Of a stretch of DNA of 64,000 nt, positions 34,585-44,794 are shown piece by piece. A program made the translations under genes and the position numbers. Below the pieces are notes generated by a model. It saw only the letters and a program-made list of their open reading frames with translations, was not told the DNA's origin and ran no database searches. Position 1 is the first letter of the stretch; each line of letters starts with the position of its first letter. The DNA is from Paremcibacter congregatus (GTDB lineage: Bacteria; Pseudomonadota; Alphaproteobacteria; Sphingomonadales; Emcibacteraceae), in contig NZ_CP041025.1 of the NCBI RefSeq assembly GCF_006385135.1, positions 248,001 through 312,000 of the forward strand, in the 5' to 3' direction.

Positions 34585-36456
34585 TTGAAAATTCGTCTTT
34601 TATCGGAAAATACCATCAATCAAATCGCCGCCGGGGAGGTCATTGAACGACCGGCCAGCGCCGTGAAGGAACTGGTGGAAAATGCCATCGACGCCGGGGC
34701 CAGCCAGATTGACGTGGTGATGGTCGCGGGCGGACGGGAGCTGATTTCGGTGACAGACAACGGCTGTGGCATGTCGCGGGCGGAAATAGAACTGGCGGTG
34801 GAACGTCATGCCACCTCGAAACTGCGCGAGGATGATCTGACCGACATCAAAACCATGGGGTTTCGCGGGGAAGCCCTGCCATCGATCGCCTCGGTCAGTC
34901 GTTTTTCCCTGACCAGCCGGGCGGCGGGCAGTGAAGAGGCCTGGAAAATGCAGATCGACGGCGGGGCCAAACAGGCCGTGCAGCCGGCGGCGCAAAGCCA
35001 GGGCACCCGTATCGAGGTTCGGGATCTGTTTTACGCCACCCCGGCGCGGCTGAAGTTTCTCAAGGCGGAACGAACCGAATTTAATTATGCGCTGGACGTG
35101 ATCAAGCGGCTGGCCATGGCGCACCCGGATGTGGGTTTTTCTCTGCAGGATGGTGAGCGGCGGGCATTCCGTGTCTCTGCGGCCCAGGGGGAGCTGCTTG
35201 ACGCCCGGCTGCGGCGCCTGACGGCGGTGCTGGGGACGGAATTTGGCGACAATGCCCTGGCGATTGAGGTGGAGCGCGAAAATATCAAGCTCGGCGGCTA
35301 TGCCGGCCTGCCAACCTATAACCGGGGCAATGCCCAACATCAGTTTCTGTTTGTCAATGGCCGCCCGGTTAAGGACAAGTTGTTGATCGGTGCGGTGCGC
35401 GGGGCCTATATGGATTATCTCGCCCGCAATCGCCATCCGGTGCTGGCGCTGTTTCTTGAAGTGCCGACCGCGATGGTTGATGTCAATGTGCATCCGGCCA
35501 AGGCCGAAGTCCGCTTTCGCGATAGTGGCCATGTGCGCGGCCTGATTGTCGGATCCCTGAAACGGGCGCTGGCGGAAGCGGGGCATCGCGCCGCCACCAC
35601 CGTCGCCCAGTCGGCGCTGGGGTCGTTTCAATCCGGCGGCGCGGCTGCGGATGCGTCTTCTTCTTACCAGGGGGGGCGGTACGGCGGTTCTTATCGACCA
35701 TCAACACCATCCTACGAGACACGGGCGCACGGGCAGGCGTTTCAGAAACCATTGTCTTCACCCGGCCTTTCTGATCACGGGCAAATGCCCTTTGGTGATC
35801 ATTTCGCCCCGCCACAGGGGCGGGTGGAAATAGACGATCCCGTGGCGCAAGCTCCGGCTGCCGTCGATCTGGTGAACTATCCCCTGGGGGCGGCGCGGGG
35901 GCAGCTGCATGAAACCTATGTGGTGTCGCAGGTGAAGGACGGCATTGTGATTGTTGATCAGCATGCGGCCCATGAACGTTTGGTCTATGAACGCATGAAG
36001 GGATATCTTCTGGACAATCAGGTGCCGCGGCAGGTGCTGTTGATCCCGGAAGTGGTGGAATTGGAACAGGACGCGGTAGATCGCCTGTTGCCCCGGGCGC
36101 AAGAGTTGCAGGAACTCGGGCTTTGTATAGAGCCTTTCGGGGATGGCGCGGTAGTGGTGCGGGAAGCACCGGCCTTGCTCGGCGATACAGATATCAAGGG
36201 ATTGGTGCGGGACCTTGCCGATGAACTGGTTGAACTGGATCAGGCGTTGTCATTAAAGGAACGCATGGAAGAGGTTTGTTCGACCATGGCCTGTCACGGC
36301 AGTGTGCGGGCCGGCCGGCGGCTGACTGTTGCGGAAATGAACGCTTTGTTACGGGAAATGGAACAAACCCCGCATTCCGGTCAATGTAATCACGGACGGC
36401 CCACTTATGTGGAACTGAAGCTCGGCGATATCGAACGGTTATTCGGTCGGCGCTGA
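34585..36456 (+). CDS. mutL: DNA mismatch repair protein MutL
   Basis: This 623-residue protein has the GHKL ATPase N-terminus: [36 protein letters not shown] Ser/Gly/Tyr-rich linker covers about residues 350-400. The C-terminal domain has the endonuclease motif DQHA-x2-E-x4-E ([12 protein letters not shown]) and a final [10 protein letters not shown]. So it should nick DNA itself, as in bacteria without MutH. Translation starts at TTG 34585 behind GGGAGA. An ATG at 34578 is out of frame and yields only a 22-residue peptide. Confidence 0.97.
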   Translation: MKIRLLSENTINQIAAGEVIERPASAVKELVENAIDAGASQIDVVMVAGGRELISVTDNGCGMSRAEIELAVERHATSKLREDDLTDIKTMGFRGEALPSIASVSRFSLTSRAAGSEEAWKMQIDGGAKQAVQPAAQSQGTRIEVRDLFYATPARLKFLKAERTEFNYALDVIKRLAMAHPDVGFSLQDGERRAFRVSAAQGELLDARLRRLTAVLGTEFGDNALAIEVERENIKLGGYAGLPTYNRGNAQHQFLFVNGRPVKDKLLIGAVRGAYMDYLARNRHPVLALFLEVPTAMVDVNVHPAKAEVRFRDSGHVRGLIVGSLKRALAEAGHRAATTVAQSALGSFQSGGAAADASSSYQGGRYGGSYRPSTPSYETRAHGQAFQKPLSSPGLSDHGQMPFGDHFAPPQGRVEIDDPVAQAPAAVDLVNYPLGAARGQLHETYVVSQVKDGIVIVDQHAAHERLVYERMKGYLLDNQVPRQVLLIPEVVELEQDAVDRLLPRAQELQELGLCIEPFGDGAVVVREAPALLGDTDIKGLVRDLADELVELDQALSLKERMEEVCSTMACHGSVRAGRRLTVAEMNALLREMEQTPHSGQCNHGRPTYVELKLGDIERLFGRR

Positions 36457-36678
36457 CGGCCATATACTTGTGATTTCCTCGTCGTCCTGGGATGCATCAC
36501 GCGGGCCCTGGGCCTTCAGTTCATCAATGGCAATTTTCAGATGCAGGCTGACGTCCGGCAATCCAATGCTGTCGGCCTCTTCACATAAATAATACAGGGT
36601 ATTGATCATGGCGGCATATTCAAATTTTACATCTGTGACATACGCCATGGCGCTCGCGATATCGTCTTCCTGGGACAT
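36439..36678 (-). CDS. Small uncharacterised acidic protein, 79 residues
   Basis: No family was recognised. The helical part is [39 protein letters not shown] in overall character (about residues 12-53), followed by an acidic [11 protein letters not shown] tail. A strong AAAGGAAAGG ribosome site precedes the ATG. Its last 18 bases overlap the mutL 3' end on the other strand. It is cytosolic and possibly a small regulatory protein; function is unknown. Confidence 0.6.
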   Translation of the reverse strand: MSQEDDIASAMAYVTDVKFEYAAMINTLYYLCEEADSIGLPDVSLHLKIAIDELKAQGPRDASQDDEEITSIWPSAPTE

Positions 36679-36791
36679 GTGACCTTTCCTTTATATTTCT
36701 GCCTTATATAAAAATCAACTATAACGTGTGTTTATTATAGATATATCAAATGCAGAGAGAAAAGGGAAGGTAAAATATAGAAAAACACGTG

Positions 36792-37340
36792 TTAAGATAT
36801 TACTTCCAGAAAGGAGAAGTGGGCTTCTCCATAGGTTTTTTCCGTTGAAACTTTAAGAAAATCAGGGAATTCTATGGGGTTGGCGGCAGCATACTCTGCG
36901 ATAACAAGGCAATCTTTAGCCATGTAGCCAGATTTTTTCAAAGAGATTATAGTCTCATTTATCACGTTTAAGTTGTATGGCGGGTCGAGAAATATGAAAT
37001 TGAACTGTGCCGTCGGACGCGGCAGTATGGGGGCAGAAACGCACTTTATACGTGTCTTTTTTTCAGCTTGCAACAGGGCGATATTTCTTTTCACCAGATC
37101 AAGAGAGGGGCGGTGCTTGTCGAAAAAAGTGACATGGGCGGCCCCGCGTGACAGGGCTTCGAGGCCGAGCGCGCCGGTGCCGGCAAAAACGTCAAGCACA
37201 TTGGCGCCTGTCAGCGAAATGGGGGCATGGGAGAGGATGTTGAACATGGTCTCTCGCATGCGATCCGAAGTCGGACGGATATCCTGGTTAGATGGCGAAA
37301 GCAATTTCCGCCCACGATATTGTCCGCTGATAATTCTCAT
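36792..37340 (-). CDS. rsmD: 16S rRNA (guanine-N2) methyltransferase RsmD
   Basis: RsmD methylates G966 of 16S rRNA. The 182-residue protein has RPTSDRMRETMFNIL, the SAM-binding segment DVFAGTGALGLEALSRGA and the catalytic DPPY. It overlaps the stop of the pseudouridine synthase gene by 4 bases, so the two are co-translated. The tail differs from typical members but the core is intact. Confidence 0.95.
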   Translation of the reverse strand: MRIISGQYRGRKLLSPSNQDIRPTSDRMRETMFNILSHAPISLTGANVLDVFAGTGALGLEALSRGAAHVTFFDKHRPSLDLVKRNIALLQAEKKTRIKCVSAPILPRPTAQFNFIFLDPPYNLNVINETIISLKKSGYMAKDCLVIAEYAAANPIEFPDFLKVSTEKTYGEAHFSFLEVIS

Positions 37341-38371
37341 TTTTTCCCCGAGGGCCGCGGTGTTTTAGCGCGGGCGGTGGCGGGGGACTTGCCGCGCGGG
37401 GGTGTCGAAGGCCGGTTGCCCCGGACCTTTTTCGGCAGATCTTCTTCGAAACGTTTCGGGTCTGTACGTTTTTTGTTGGCGCGCCGGTTATTGGTTTTGG
37501 GTTTCGCCTTGGCCCAGCCCTGGCGTTCTTTGGCTGGCCGCGAACTGGGTTTTTCGGCTGTAACGCCGCCGGGAGCTTCGATGCCTTTGTCCTTGAAGTA
37601 TTCGGCGCAATGCAGGTGGGTGTCCTTGGTCGGCACCTCCAGAATTGTGCCCCGGGCCATTTCTTTCAGTTCAAACGGGCCGTATGACAGCCGGATCAGG
37701 CGCGTCACCTGCAAGCCGATATATTCGAGCAGCTTGCGCACTTCCCGGTTTTTGCCTTCGCGAATGGCGATGGTCAGCCACAGATTGGATTTTTCCCGGC
37801 TTTCATTAATGTCGATCTTGACGCCGCGATATTTGACATCGTCGATGGTCAGGCCCCGGCGGATTTCCGCCAGCCGGTCGCGATCGAAATAACCGTGACA
37901 GCGCACCTTGTAGGTCCGCAACCAGCCTGTGGACGGCAGTTCCAGCCAACGGGACAATTCCCCGTCATTGGTCAGCAGCAGCAGGCCTTCCGTATTCAGA
38001 TCAAGGCGGCCGACGGACAGGACCCGCGGCATATTGGCCGGCAGGGCTTCAAATACAGTCGGGCGGCCATCGGGGTCGAAATAGGTGGTCACCCGACCGG
38101 CCGGCTTGTGGTACAGCCAGATTTTGGTGGGTTCCGGCGGATTGACTTTCTGGCCATCGACGGTGATTCCCTCGACGCTGGTGATCAGGGTGGCGGGGGT
38201 ATCAATTACCCGGTCGCCCTGCTTGACCATGCCGGCTTCAATCATCCGTTCCACGGCCCGGCGTGAGCCGACACCGGCCCGGGCGAGCATTTTTGCGATG
38301 CGTTCGCCTTTGGCGGGAGCATCCTGAGGTTCTGTGCCGGCCGTAGCGGGCTTTTGCGTTTCATCTGTCAT
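37337..38371 (-). CDS. rRNA pseudouridine synthase, RluB/RsuA family
   Basis: This 344-residue enzyme has an N-terminal S4 RNA-binding domain (RIAKMLARAGVGSRRAVERM). The RsuA-family catalytic motif GRLDLNTEGLLLLTNDGEL has the active Asp. A basic, Lys/Arg/Pro-rich tail of about 85 residues follows, which is common in RluB-type proteins of Alphaproteobacteria. It likely modifies 23S rRNA. It sits upstream of rsmD in a two-gene rRNA-modification operon. Confidence 0.93.
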   Translation of the reverse strand: MTDETQKPATAGTEPQDAPAKGERIAKMLARAGVGSRRAVERMIEAGMVKQGDRVIDTPATLITSVEGITVDGQKVNPPEPTKIWLYHKPAGRVTTYFDPDGRPTVFEALPANMPRVLSVGRLDLNTEGLLLLTNDGELSRWLELPSTGWLRTYKVRCHGYFDRDRLAEIRRGLTIDDVKYRGVKIDINESREKSNLWLTIAIREGKNREVRKLLEYIGLQVTRLIRLSYGPFELKEMARGTILEVPTKDTHLHCAEYFKDKGIEAPGGVTAEKPSSRPAKERQGWAKAKPKTNNRRANKKRTDPKRFEEDLPKKVRGNRPSTPPRGKSPATARAKTPRPSGKK

Positions 38372-38464
38372 GCCGGCAATGTAGGCCTAATTTTGTAAAA
38401 ATCAACATTTTGCTGATATTCTGTGATAATGCTGGGGGCGCAAAGAAGGAAAGCGGCCCTTGTG

Positions 38465-38923
38465 ATGAGCGGACATAAGAATAAATACATGGAATTAGCC
38501 CTGAAAGAGGCGGAAAAGGCCGCGTTGCGTGGCGAAGTGCCCGTGGGGGCGGTGATTGTTGCGGGCGACAGCGGCGCGGTGATTGCGGTGGCCTCCAACC
38601 GGGTGATGGAGGACCGGGACCCTTCGGCGCATGCGGAACTTCTGGCGATTCGCGCGGCCTGCGCGGCGTTGGGAAGTGAACGGCTGCCGGGGTGTGATCT
38701 CTATGTCACGCTGGAGCCTTGCCCCATGTGTGCGCAGCTGATTTCCTTCGCCCGTCTGCGGCGTCTGTATTTTGCCGCCGATGACCCGAAAGGCGGGGGG
38801 GTGGAAAATGGTCCCCGGGTCCTGCATGCCTCAAGCTGCCACCATCAGCCGGAAATCTACGGTGGCATCGGGGCGAGGCCGGCGGCGCAGATGTTGAAAA
38901 AGTTCTTTCAGGCGCGCCGCTAA
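38465..38923 (+). CDS. tadA: tRNA adenosine deaminase TadA
   Basis: TadA makes inosine at the wobble position of tRNA-Arg. Zinc ligands are visible in HAELLAI (with catalytic Glu) and PCPMC. The 152-residue length from the ATG at 38465 is normal. In-frame ATGs at 38423 and 38429 are possible, and the AAGGAAAG site (38445-38452) better serves a start near 38462-38465. It is divergent from the pseudouridine synthase gene. Confidence 0.94.
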   Translation: MSGHKNKYMELALKEAEKAALRGEVPVGAVIVAGDSGAVIAVASNRVMEDRDPSAHAELLAIRAACAALGSERLPGCDLYVTLEPCPMCAQLISFARLRRLYFAADDPKGGGVENGPRVLHASSCHHQPEIYGGIGARPAAQMLKKFFQARR

Positions 38924-39037
38924 GCCTCCCGACCGTGAAAGGGTAATGGTTTATCTGTTTGCTGTTACGGTTTTTTTTAGCTACCATTCCCGGACAAGGA
39001 TAATTCATAATACTTCAAGCGCAGGCGTGGTTCTCTT

Positions 39038-40351
39038 ATGAATGAATTAATTGCAAAAGCCGAGACATGGCTGGCCGCCGTGGTGGTCTGGATAGATGTC
39101 ACCCTCTTGTCCTATCAAAGCCTGGTCCAGTTGGGGATAATTCTTCTTCTCTGGGGCATCAGTTGGGGAATCGTACGACTGGTGCGGTTTATGTTTCCTG
39201 TGGGGCTCGGCCGGTATGAAATTTATCGACGTCTGCAACCCCAATTGTCCCCCCTTTATGACCTGCTGTTGTGGGCTGTGATGATCGGGCTGGTCAAGGC
39301 CGTGGCGGACCAGAAGGAAATCCCCACCACGGCATTCAATATTGCGGAAAGCCTGATCTGGGCCTGGATCGTCATTCGTCTGGCCACCAGCCTGATTGAT
39401 AACCGGGAAATTGCCCGGTTGGTGCGGGCCTTTGCCTGGGGTGTGGCGGCGCTGAACATAGTCGGCTGGCTTACGCCATTGATTGAATTTCTTGATCAGA
39501 TGACCTTTTCACTCGGGCAGGGGGAAGTCAGCGCGCTGGGCATTCTGACGGGTGTATTGACCCTGATATTTCTGGTGTGGCTGGCGCTGATCAGTACGAA
39601 TTTTCTTGAAAGCTGGCTGGGCAAGGTGCAGGGGGTTAATCCGTCCGCCCGGGTTCTGCTGTCGAAAATTGCCCGCATTGTACTGATTGCCGCGGCCTTT
39701 CTGTTTGCGGTGTCCAGTGTCGGGATTGACCTGACAGTCTTTGCTGTCTTTGGCGGGGCGATCGGTGTCGGGCTTGGTTTTGGTCTGCAGAAAGTGGTGT
39801 CCAACTTCGTCAGCGGGGTGATCCTGCTGATGGACCGATCTATCAAACCGGGGGATGTGGTGGAAGTTTCAGGCACCTATGGCCGGATCAACAAGCTGGC
39901 CGGGCGCTATACGTCGGTGATTTCCCGCGATGGCCGGGAACATCTTATTCCAAATGAGGATATGGTCACCCAGACCGTGGTCAACTGGACCTTTTCCCAC
40001 CGCATGGTGCGGCGTCATTTGCAGGTGGGAATTTCCTACAAAAGCGATGTGGACCTGGCCATGAAATTGATGGTGGAGGCGGCGGAAGAAGTGCCGCGGG
40101 TGCTGGATGATCCGGCGCCGCGGGTTCAGTTGCGCGGATTTGGCGACAGCTCCATTGATCTGGAACTGCGCATGTGGATCCGGGATGCCAAAAACGGCGT
40201 CAGCAATGTGGCCAGTGATGTCAATTATCTCATCTGGAAGAAATTCAACGAGCATGGTGTTGAATTCCCTTATCCGCAGCGGGATATTCATATCGTATCG
40301 GATGAGAAAAAGGCGGAGACGCTGGTTGCGCCGTCCGCCGAAAAATCATAA
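39038..40351 (+). CDS. Mechanosensitive channel of the MscS family
   Basis: This 437-residue inner-membrane protein has about five or six membrane helices. The last is the pore helix GGAIGVGLGFGLQKVVSNFVSG, followed by the MscS beta domain (SIKPGDVVEVSGTYGRI) and a C-terminal alpha-beta domain. It releases solutes when membrane tension rises. It is longer at the N-terminus than E. coli MscS. It is transcribed alone. Confidence 0.93.
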   Translation: MNELIAKAETWLAAVVVWIDVTLLSYQSLVQLGIILLLWGISWGIVRLVRFMFPVGLGRYEIYRRLQPQLSPLYDLLLWAVMIGLVKAVADQKEIPTTAFNIAESLIWAWIVIRLATSLIDNREIARLVRAFAWGVAALNIVGWLTPLIEFLDQMTFSLGQGEVSALGILTGVLTLIFLVWLALISTNFLESWLGKVQGVNPSARVLLSKIARIVLIAAAFLFAVSSVGIDLTVFAVFGGAIGVGLGFGLQKVVSNFVSGVILLMDRSIKPGDVVEVSGTYGRINKLAGRYTSVISRDGREHLIPNEDMVTQTVVNWTFSHRMVRRHLQVGISYKSDVDLAMKLMVEAAEEVPRVLDDPAPRVQLRGFGDSSIDLELRMWIRDAKNGVSNVASDVNYLIWKKFNEHGVEFPYPQRDIHIVSDEKKAETLVAPSAEKS

Positions 40352-40367
40352 ATAGAAAGCACCACGT

Positions 40368-40385
40368 CCGTCCGGAAACGGGCGG
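40368..40385. terminator. Hairpin between mscS-type gene and the minus-strand operon
   Basis: CCGTCCG and CGGGCGG pair over seven positions around a GAAA tetraloop. It lacks a long T run; the region lies between convergent genes. Confidence 0.45.
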
Positions 40386-40390
40386 CGGGG

Positions 40391-40621
40391 TTACGTCTTT
40401 TTGCTGTCTTCTATAATTTTCTGAATGAAGGCTTTTATCGTCGACAGATGAGGTTCGGCCTCTTTCAGGTGATCCTCAAGATGATCAATTTCCTCATGCT
40501 GTTTATCAAGCTTGCGCTTTTGCAGTTCTTCCTTGAGCAGGACCAGAACCTCTTCGGTTTCCTTGATCAGGCTCTTCAATTTGCCTTTTGACAGGCCGGA
40601 AAAATCCTCATGTTCCATCAT
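40391..40621 (-). CDS. Small coiled-coil protein linked to the Na/Pi transporter
   Basis: This 76-residue protein is mostly one charged helix (about residues 12-70, with LIKETEEVLVLLKEELQKRK and HEEIDHLEDHLKE). No family is recognised. Two adjacent ATGs (40621, 40618) follow AAGGA, which overlaps the stop of the transporter gene, so translation is coupled. It may contact the transporter; this is inference from context. Confidence 0.65.
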   Translation of the reverse strand: MMEHEDFSGLSKGKLKSLIKETEEVLVLLKEELQKRKLDKQHEEIDHLEDHLKEAEPHLSTIKAFIQKIIEDSKKT

Positions 40622-40628
40622 GGTGTCC

Positions 40629-41795
40629 TTATGCAAAAAATTGATATAGAAAGACCATAAGGCCGGGGGTAACAAAGAATACGCCAACCATATAGATCAG
40701 CGCAATGATTTTGCGCTTGGCCGCGACCCTGGCAAGCCACATGGCGCCGCGGATCGGTATCTTGCGCAGGTTCTTGATGCCATAAATCAGGATGACAGCG
40801 GCAGAGTTGTAAATCAGATGCACCAGGGCAATCTGCAGGGCCAGAATGGCGGTCGGGCCGGAAATCGCCGTTGCCGCCAGAAGGGCTGTGATGGTGGTGC
40901 CGATATTGGCCCCGAGGGTAAAAGGATAAATCTGTTTCAGTTTGAAGACCCCGTTACCGGCAAGCGGCACCATCAAACTTGTGGTGGTCGAAGAGGATTG
41001 AACCAGAATGGTCACGACCGAACCGGAAAAGATACTGGTCAGGGGGCCACGGCCAATGGAAGCATGCATGATTTCCTTTGCCCGGCCAACCATCAGTTTT
41101 TTCAACAATTTGCCGATAAATACGATGGCGCAGAAAATAATGGTGATGCCGAAGATCACCAGAATGATGTAGGTGCCCTGCTCTGAAATCATATGGGCCA
41201 GATTTTTGAATTCTGCGATGACCGGTTTGGTAATCGGTTTGATGAAATTCAGACCTTTAACACTCATATTTTCTCCACCGACAAAATGCTCGGCGAGAAA
41301 ACCGGCCGCTTTTTGCAAGGGGTGAAAAATAATTTCAATGGGCAGGAAGATGGCGACCGCCATCAGATTGAAGAAGTCATGCACGGTGGCGGCGGCAAAC
41401 GCCCGGCGGAATTCTTTGTTGCGCCCGATATGGCCAAGGCTGACGATGGTATTGGTGATGGTGGTGCCGATGTTGGCGCCCATGATCATGGGCACCGCCA
41501 TTTCAACCGGCAGGCCGCCCGCGACGAGACCGACGATGATTGAGGTCACCGTAGAGGAGGATTGCACCATGGCGGTGGCGATGACGCCGACAATCAGACC
41601 CATAAAGGGGTTGGTGGCGAAGGCAAAAAGATCCCCAACCTGACCTTTTGTCGCGCCTTTGAAACCGCTGCCGATCATGCCTACGGCCATAACCAACATG
41701 TAAATCAGGAAAATAACCGTCAGCCACTGCAGTGTCTTTTTGACCAGGCTGTTATTTTCTTCCGTCTGTACCCCGGACGCTGAAAAATCATTCAT
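40629..41795 (-). CDS. Na+/phosphate cotransporter, NptA/PNaS family
   Basis: This 388-residue inner-membrane protein has the two inverted PNaS repeats. The first repeat has QSSSTVTSIIVGLVAGG then GANIGTTITNT, and the second has QSSSTTTSLMVPLAGNG then GANIGTTITALL. About eight membrane segments are visible. It takes up or exports phosphate coupled to sodium. It lacks the PhoU-like C-terminal domain of YjbB-type proteins. Candidate Pho boxes lie about 105-133 bases upstream. Confidence 0.92.
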   Translation of the reverse strand: MNDFSASGVQTEENNSLVKKTLQWLTVIFLIYMLVMAVGMIGSGFKGATKGQVGDLFAFATNPFMGLIVGVIATAMVQSSSTVTSIIVGLVAGGLPVEMAVPMIMGANIGTTITNTIVSLGHIGRNKEFRRAFAAATVHDFFNLMAVAIFLPIEIIFHPLQKAAGFLAEHFVGGENMSVKGLNFIKPITKPVIAEFKNLAHMISEQGTYIILVIFGITIIFCAIVFIGKLLKKLMVGRAKEIMHASIGRGPLTSIFSGSVVTILVQSSSTTTSLMVPLAGNGVFKLKQIYPFTLGANIGTTITALLAATAISGPTAILALQIALVHLIYNSAAVILIYGIKNLRKIPIRGAMWLARVAAKRKIIALIYMVGVFFVTPGLMVFLYQFFA

Positions 41796-41899
41796 TATCT
41801 TTACTCGGTGTGTTTAAACCAGAAACATTCATCAATTTGTGACGGCATAATTTCAGTTATATGACCAAATAGCAACAAAACTATGGTCAAAAGCGTTAC

Positions 41900-41928
41900 T
41901 TGTAACACTACTGAAACATAACTGTAAC
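41900..41928 (+). promoter_or_regulatory. Three tandem Pho-box-like repeats
   Basis: TTGTAAC (41900-41906), CTGAAAC (41911-41917) and CTGTAAC (41922-41928) are spaced by exactly 4 bases each, the 11-base period of PhoB sites. They lie between purD and the phosphate transporter gene. They read on the plus strand while the transporter is on the minus strand, which is unusual for an activating PhoB site. Confidence 0.5.
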
Positions 41929-41953
41929 ACAGCGTAAGATTTTGAGGCCAGTC

Positions 41954-43231
41954 TTAGTTTTTTTCGCGTTCGACGGCGCGCCAGCCAATATCCCGGCGGC
42001 AGAAACCGTCAGGCCAATCGATTTTATCGACGGCGGCATAGGCGGTGGTCTGGGCCTGGGTTACGGAGTCGCCAAGTGCGGTGACATTAAGCACCCGTCC
42101 GCCGGTGGCGAAAATATGACCGCCTTCCTGTTTTGTGCCGGCATGGAAGATCATACAATCCTCATTCTCTCCGGCCTCGGACAGATTACCGATCAGGGTA
42201 TTTTTCTCATAAGATTCTGGATAACCGTTGGCCGCCATCACAACGGTGAGAGCGGACCGGTCGCGCCAGTCGAGCTTGATCAGGTCGAGGCCGCCCTCGG
42301 CGCTGGCGATCAGGGCCGGAAGAATATCGGATTTGAGACGCATCATCAGCACCTGACATTCCGGATCGCCGAAACGCACGTTATATTCAATCAGTTCCGG
42401 TCCCTTCTCGGTGATCATCAGCCCGGCGAAAAACACGCCGCGGAACGGGTGGCCGCGTTTCTTCATGCCGCGCACGGTCGGCAGGATGATCTCATCAATG
42501 GTGCGCCGGGTCATCTCGGGCGTCATCACAGGGGCGGGGCTATAGGCGCCCATGCCGCCGGTATTGGGGCCCGTGTCGCCTTCGCCGACCCGTTTATGGT
42601 CCTGGGCGGTGGCAAGCGGCAGGATATTGTCGCCGTCACACAGCGCGAAGAAACTGGCTTCCTCGCCGACGAGGAATTCTTCGATCACCAGCTCGGCCCC
42701 GGCGGCGCCAAACTGTCCGCCGAAAATGTCGTCGATGGCGGCGTTGGCCTGGTCGAGGGTTTCAGCGATGATCACGCCCTTGCCGGCGGCGAGACCGTCA
42801 GCCTTGACCACGATCGGCGCGCCTTTGTCCTGGGCGAAGGCCTTGGCGCTGGCGGCATCGGTAAAGCGGCCGTAAGCGGCAGTGGGGATGTTGAATTCGG
42901 CACAGAGGTCTTTCGTAAAGCCTTTCGAGCCTTCCAGTTGCGCGGCGTAAGCCTTGGGGCCAAAGGCGGCGATATTTTCTTGATCGAGATGATCGACAAG
43001 GCCGTCAACCAACGGGGCTTCCGGGCCGACGACGACAAAGCCGATATCATGGGCGCGGCAGAAGGTGACGACGGCGTCATGATCGGTCACATCAAGGCTG
43101 ACGCTGGTGGCGAGCTCCTGGGTGCCGCCGTTGCCGGGTGCGATATAGATTTCATCGGCCAGCGGGCTTTGGGCAATTTTCCATGTCAGGGCATGTTCGC
43201 GTCCACCGGAACCAATCACCAGAATATTCAT
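41954..43231 (-). CDS. purD: Phosphoribosylamine-glycine ligase
   Basis: PurD (GAR synthetase) is an ATP-grasp enzyme of purine synthesis. The 425-residue protein starts [15 protein letters not shown], has the ATP-grasp segment [13 protein letters not shown], and the signature [12 protein letters not shown] chose the ATG at 43231, 8 bases after AAGGA; an ATG at 43240 is too close to that site. The gene is divergent from xseA. Confidence 0.97.
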   Translation of the reverse strand: MNILVIGSGGREHALTWKIAQSPLADEIYIAPGNGGTQELATSVSLDVTDHDAVVTFCRAHDIGFVVVGPEAPLVDGLVDHLDQENIAAFGPKAYAAQLEGSKGFTKDLCAEFNIPTAAYGRFTDAASAKAFAQDKGAPIVVKADGLAAGKGVIIAETLDQANAAIDDIFGGQFGAAGAELVIEEFLVGEEASFFALCDGDNILPLATAQDHKRVGEGDTGPNTGGMGAYSPAPVMTPEMTRRTIDEIILPTVRGMKKRGHPFRGVFFAGLMITEKGPELIEYNVRFGDPECQVLMMRLKSDILPALIASAEGGLDLIKLDWRDRSALTVVMAANGYPESYEKNTLIGNLSEAGENEDCMIFHAGTKQEGGHIFATGGRVLNVTALGDSVTQAQTTAYAAVDKIDWPDGFCRRDIGWRAVEREKN

Positions 43232-43324
43232 CGTCAACATCCTTTATCATCATTTGGCCTTTGTCATCATTAGGCCTTTATCTGAGCTGAGCTCTCTTGT
43301 AGCATAGGGGCAACTGGAAACAAG

Positions 43325-44794
43325 GTGAAAAAATCACGGAATATGTCTGATTATCCCTACAATGCTGAACAAAAAGCCAGCAACGCCCCGGAATATAGTG
43401 TCACTGAATTGAGCATGGCCCTGAAACGCACGGTCGAGGACACCTATGGCTACGTGCGGCTGCGCGGGGAAATCTCCGGTTTCAAGCGCGCCGCCTCCGG
43501 CCATATTTATATGGCGTTGAAGGATGACAAGGCGGTGATGGACGCCGTGATGTGGAAAGGCGTGGCGGGAAAGCTCGGCTTCCGGCCGGAAGACGGCCTT
43601 GAAGTGATCGCCACCGGCAAGCTCACCACCTACCCCGGGCGTTCTAAATATCAGATCGTTATCGAGCGAATGGAGCCCGCCGGGGCCGGGGCGCTGATGG
43701 CGCTGCTGGAAGAACGCAAAAAACAACTCGCCGCCGAGGGCCTGTTTGATCAAAGCCGCAAGAAGATGATTCCGTATTTGCCGCAGGTGATTGGCGTCGT
43801 GACGTCACCCACCGGGGCGGTAATCCGCGATATCCTGCACCGGTTGTCGGATCGCTTTCCCCGCCATGTGCTGGTCTGGCCGGTGATTGTTCAGGGTCAG
43901 GGGGCCGCCGAACAGGTGGCCGAGGCGATTCGCGGCTTTAACGCCCTGGAAAAAGGCGGCGCCATTCCCCGCCCCGATCTGCTGATTGTCGCCCGGGGCG
44001 GCGGCAGTCTGGAAGATCTCTGGGCCTTCAACGAGGAAGTGGTGATCCGGGCGGTGGCTGACAGTGAAATTCCGCTGATCTCGGCGGTCGGCCATGAGAC
44101 CGACACCACCCTGATTGATTATGCCTCCGACTTGCGGGCCCCGACGCCGACGGCGGCGGCGGAACATGCGGTGCCGGTGCGCGATGACCTGCTCTATACG
44201 GTTCAGGATCTGGGCACACGTCTCAACCGGTCGGTGCGGCGGATGGTCAGCGACAAGGCGCAGAAGCTTGACGGGCTCGGGCGCGGGTTGCCCAAACCTT
44301 CCGATATGTTGGCCCTCAGCCGTCAGCGGTTCGATGATGTGGCCGAACGGCTGCCCCGGGCGCTGAAGTTGCTCGGCGAACGGCGTCAGATGCAGCTTGA
44401 CAGCGTCAGCCGGATGCTGCGGCCGGACCTGCTGCGCCGTGATATTGTCCGCACCCAGGAAAAGACTCAGGAACTCGGTCTCAGGCTCGACCGGGCGGAA
44501 GGGCAAAATCTGCGCCAGATGCGCGAGCGGTTCGAGGCCACCAGCCGTCTGTTCGACAGCCTGAATTACAAGCGGGTGCTGGACCGCGGTTTCGCGGTTA
44601 TTCGTGACGCGGGCGGCAAGGCGCTTTCCTCGGGGGCGGGATTGAAATCCGGCGATGGCATCGGCATTGAATTCAAAGACGCAGAGGTCGCGGCGGTGGT
44701 GGCCGGCGGACCAGCCCCGACCCGGAAAAAAACCGCGGCCAAGACCAAGAATAAAGCGGCGTCCGGGGACAACCGTCAAGGAAGTCTGTTATGA
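43325..44794 (+). CDS. xseA: Exodeoxyribonuclease VII large subunit
   Basis: XseA, with XseB, degrades single-stranded DNA. The 489-residue protein has the N-terminal OB domain ([20 protein letters not shown]). The conserved catalytic region contains [30 protein letters not shown] and [14 protein letters not shown] coiled-coil C-terminal half ends in [13 protein letters not shown] basic Lys/Ala tail closes the protein. The start is GTG 43325 or ATG 43343; neither ribosome site is strong. The M23 gene overlaps its end by 4 bases. Confidence 0.95.
   Translation: MKKSRNMSDYPYNAEQKASNAPEYSVTELSMALKRTVEDTYGYVRLRGEISGFKRAASGHIYMALKDDKAVMDAVMWKGVAGKLGFRPEDGLEVIATGKLTTYPGRSKYQIVIERMEPAGAGALMALLEERKKQLAAEGLFDQSRKKMIPYLPQVIGVVTSPTGAVIRDILHRLSDRFPRHVLVWPVIVQGQGAAEQVAEAIRGFNALEKGGAIPRPDLLIVARGGGSLEDLWAFNEEVVIRAVADSEIPLISAVGHETDTTLIDYASDLRAPTPTAAAEHAVPVRDDLLYTVQDLGTRLNRSVRRMVSDKAQKLDGLGRGLPKPSDMLALSRQRFDDVAERLPRALKLLGERRQMQLDSVSRMLRPDLLRRDIVRTQEKTQELGLRLDRAEGQNLRQMRERFEATSRLFDSLNYKRVLDRGFAVIRDAGGKALSSGAGLKSGDGIGIEFKDAEVAAVVAGGPAPTRKKTAAKTKNKAASGDNRQGSLL

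Noticed and set aside
41942-43273. Open frame of 443 codons on the plus strand opposite purD
   Set aside because: PurD motifs are clear on the minus strand. This frame has no start signal and a Gly/His-rich shadow product.
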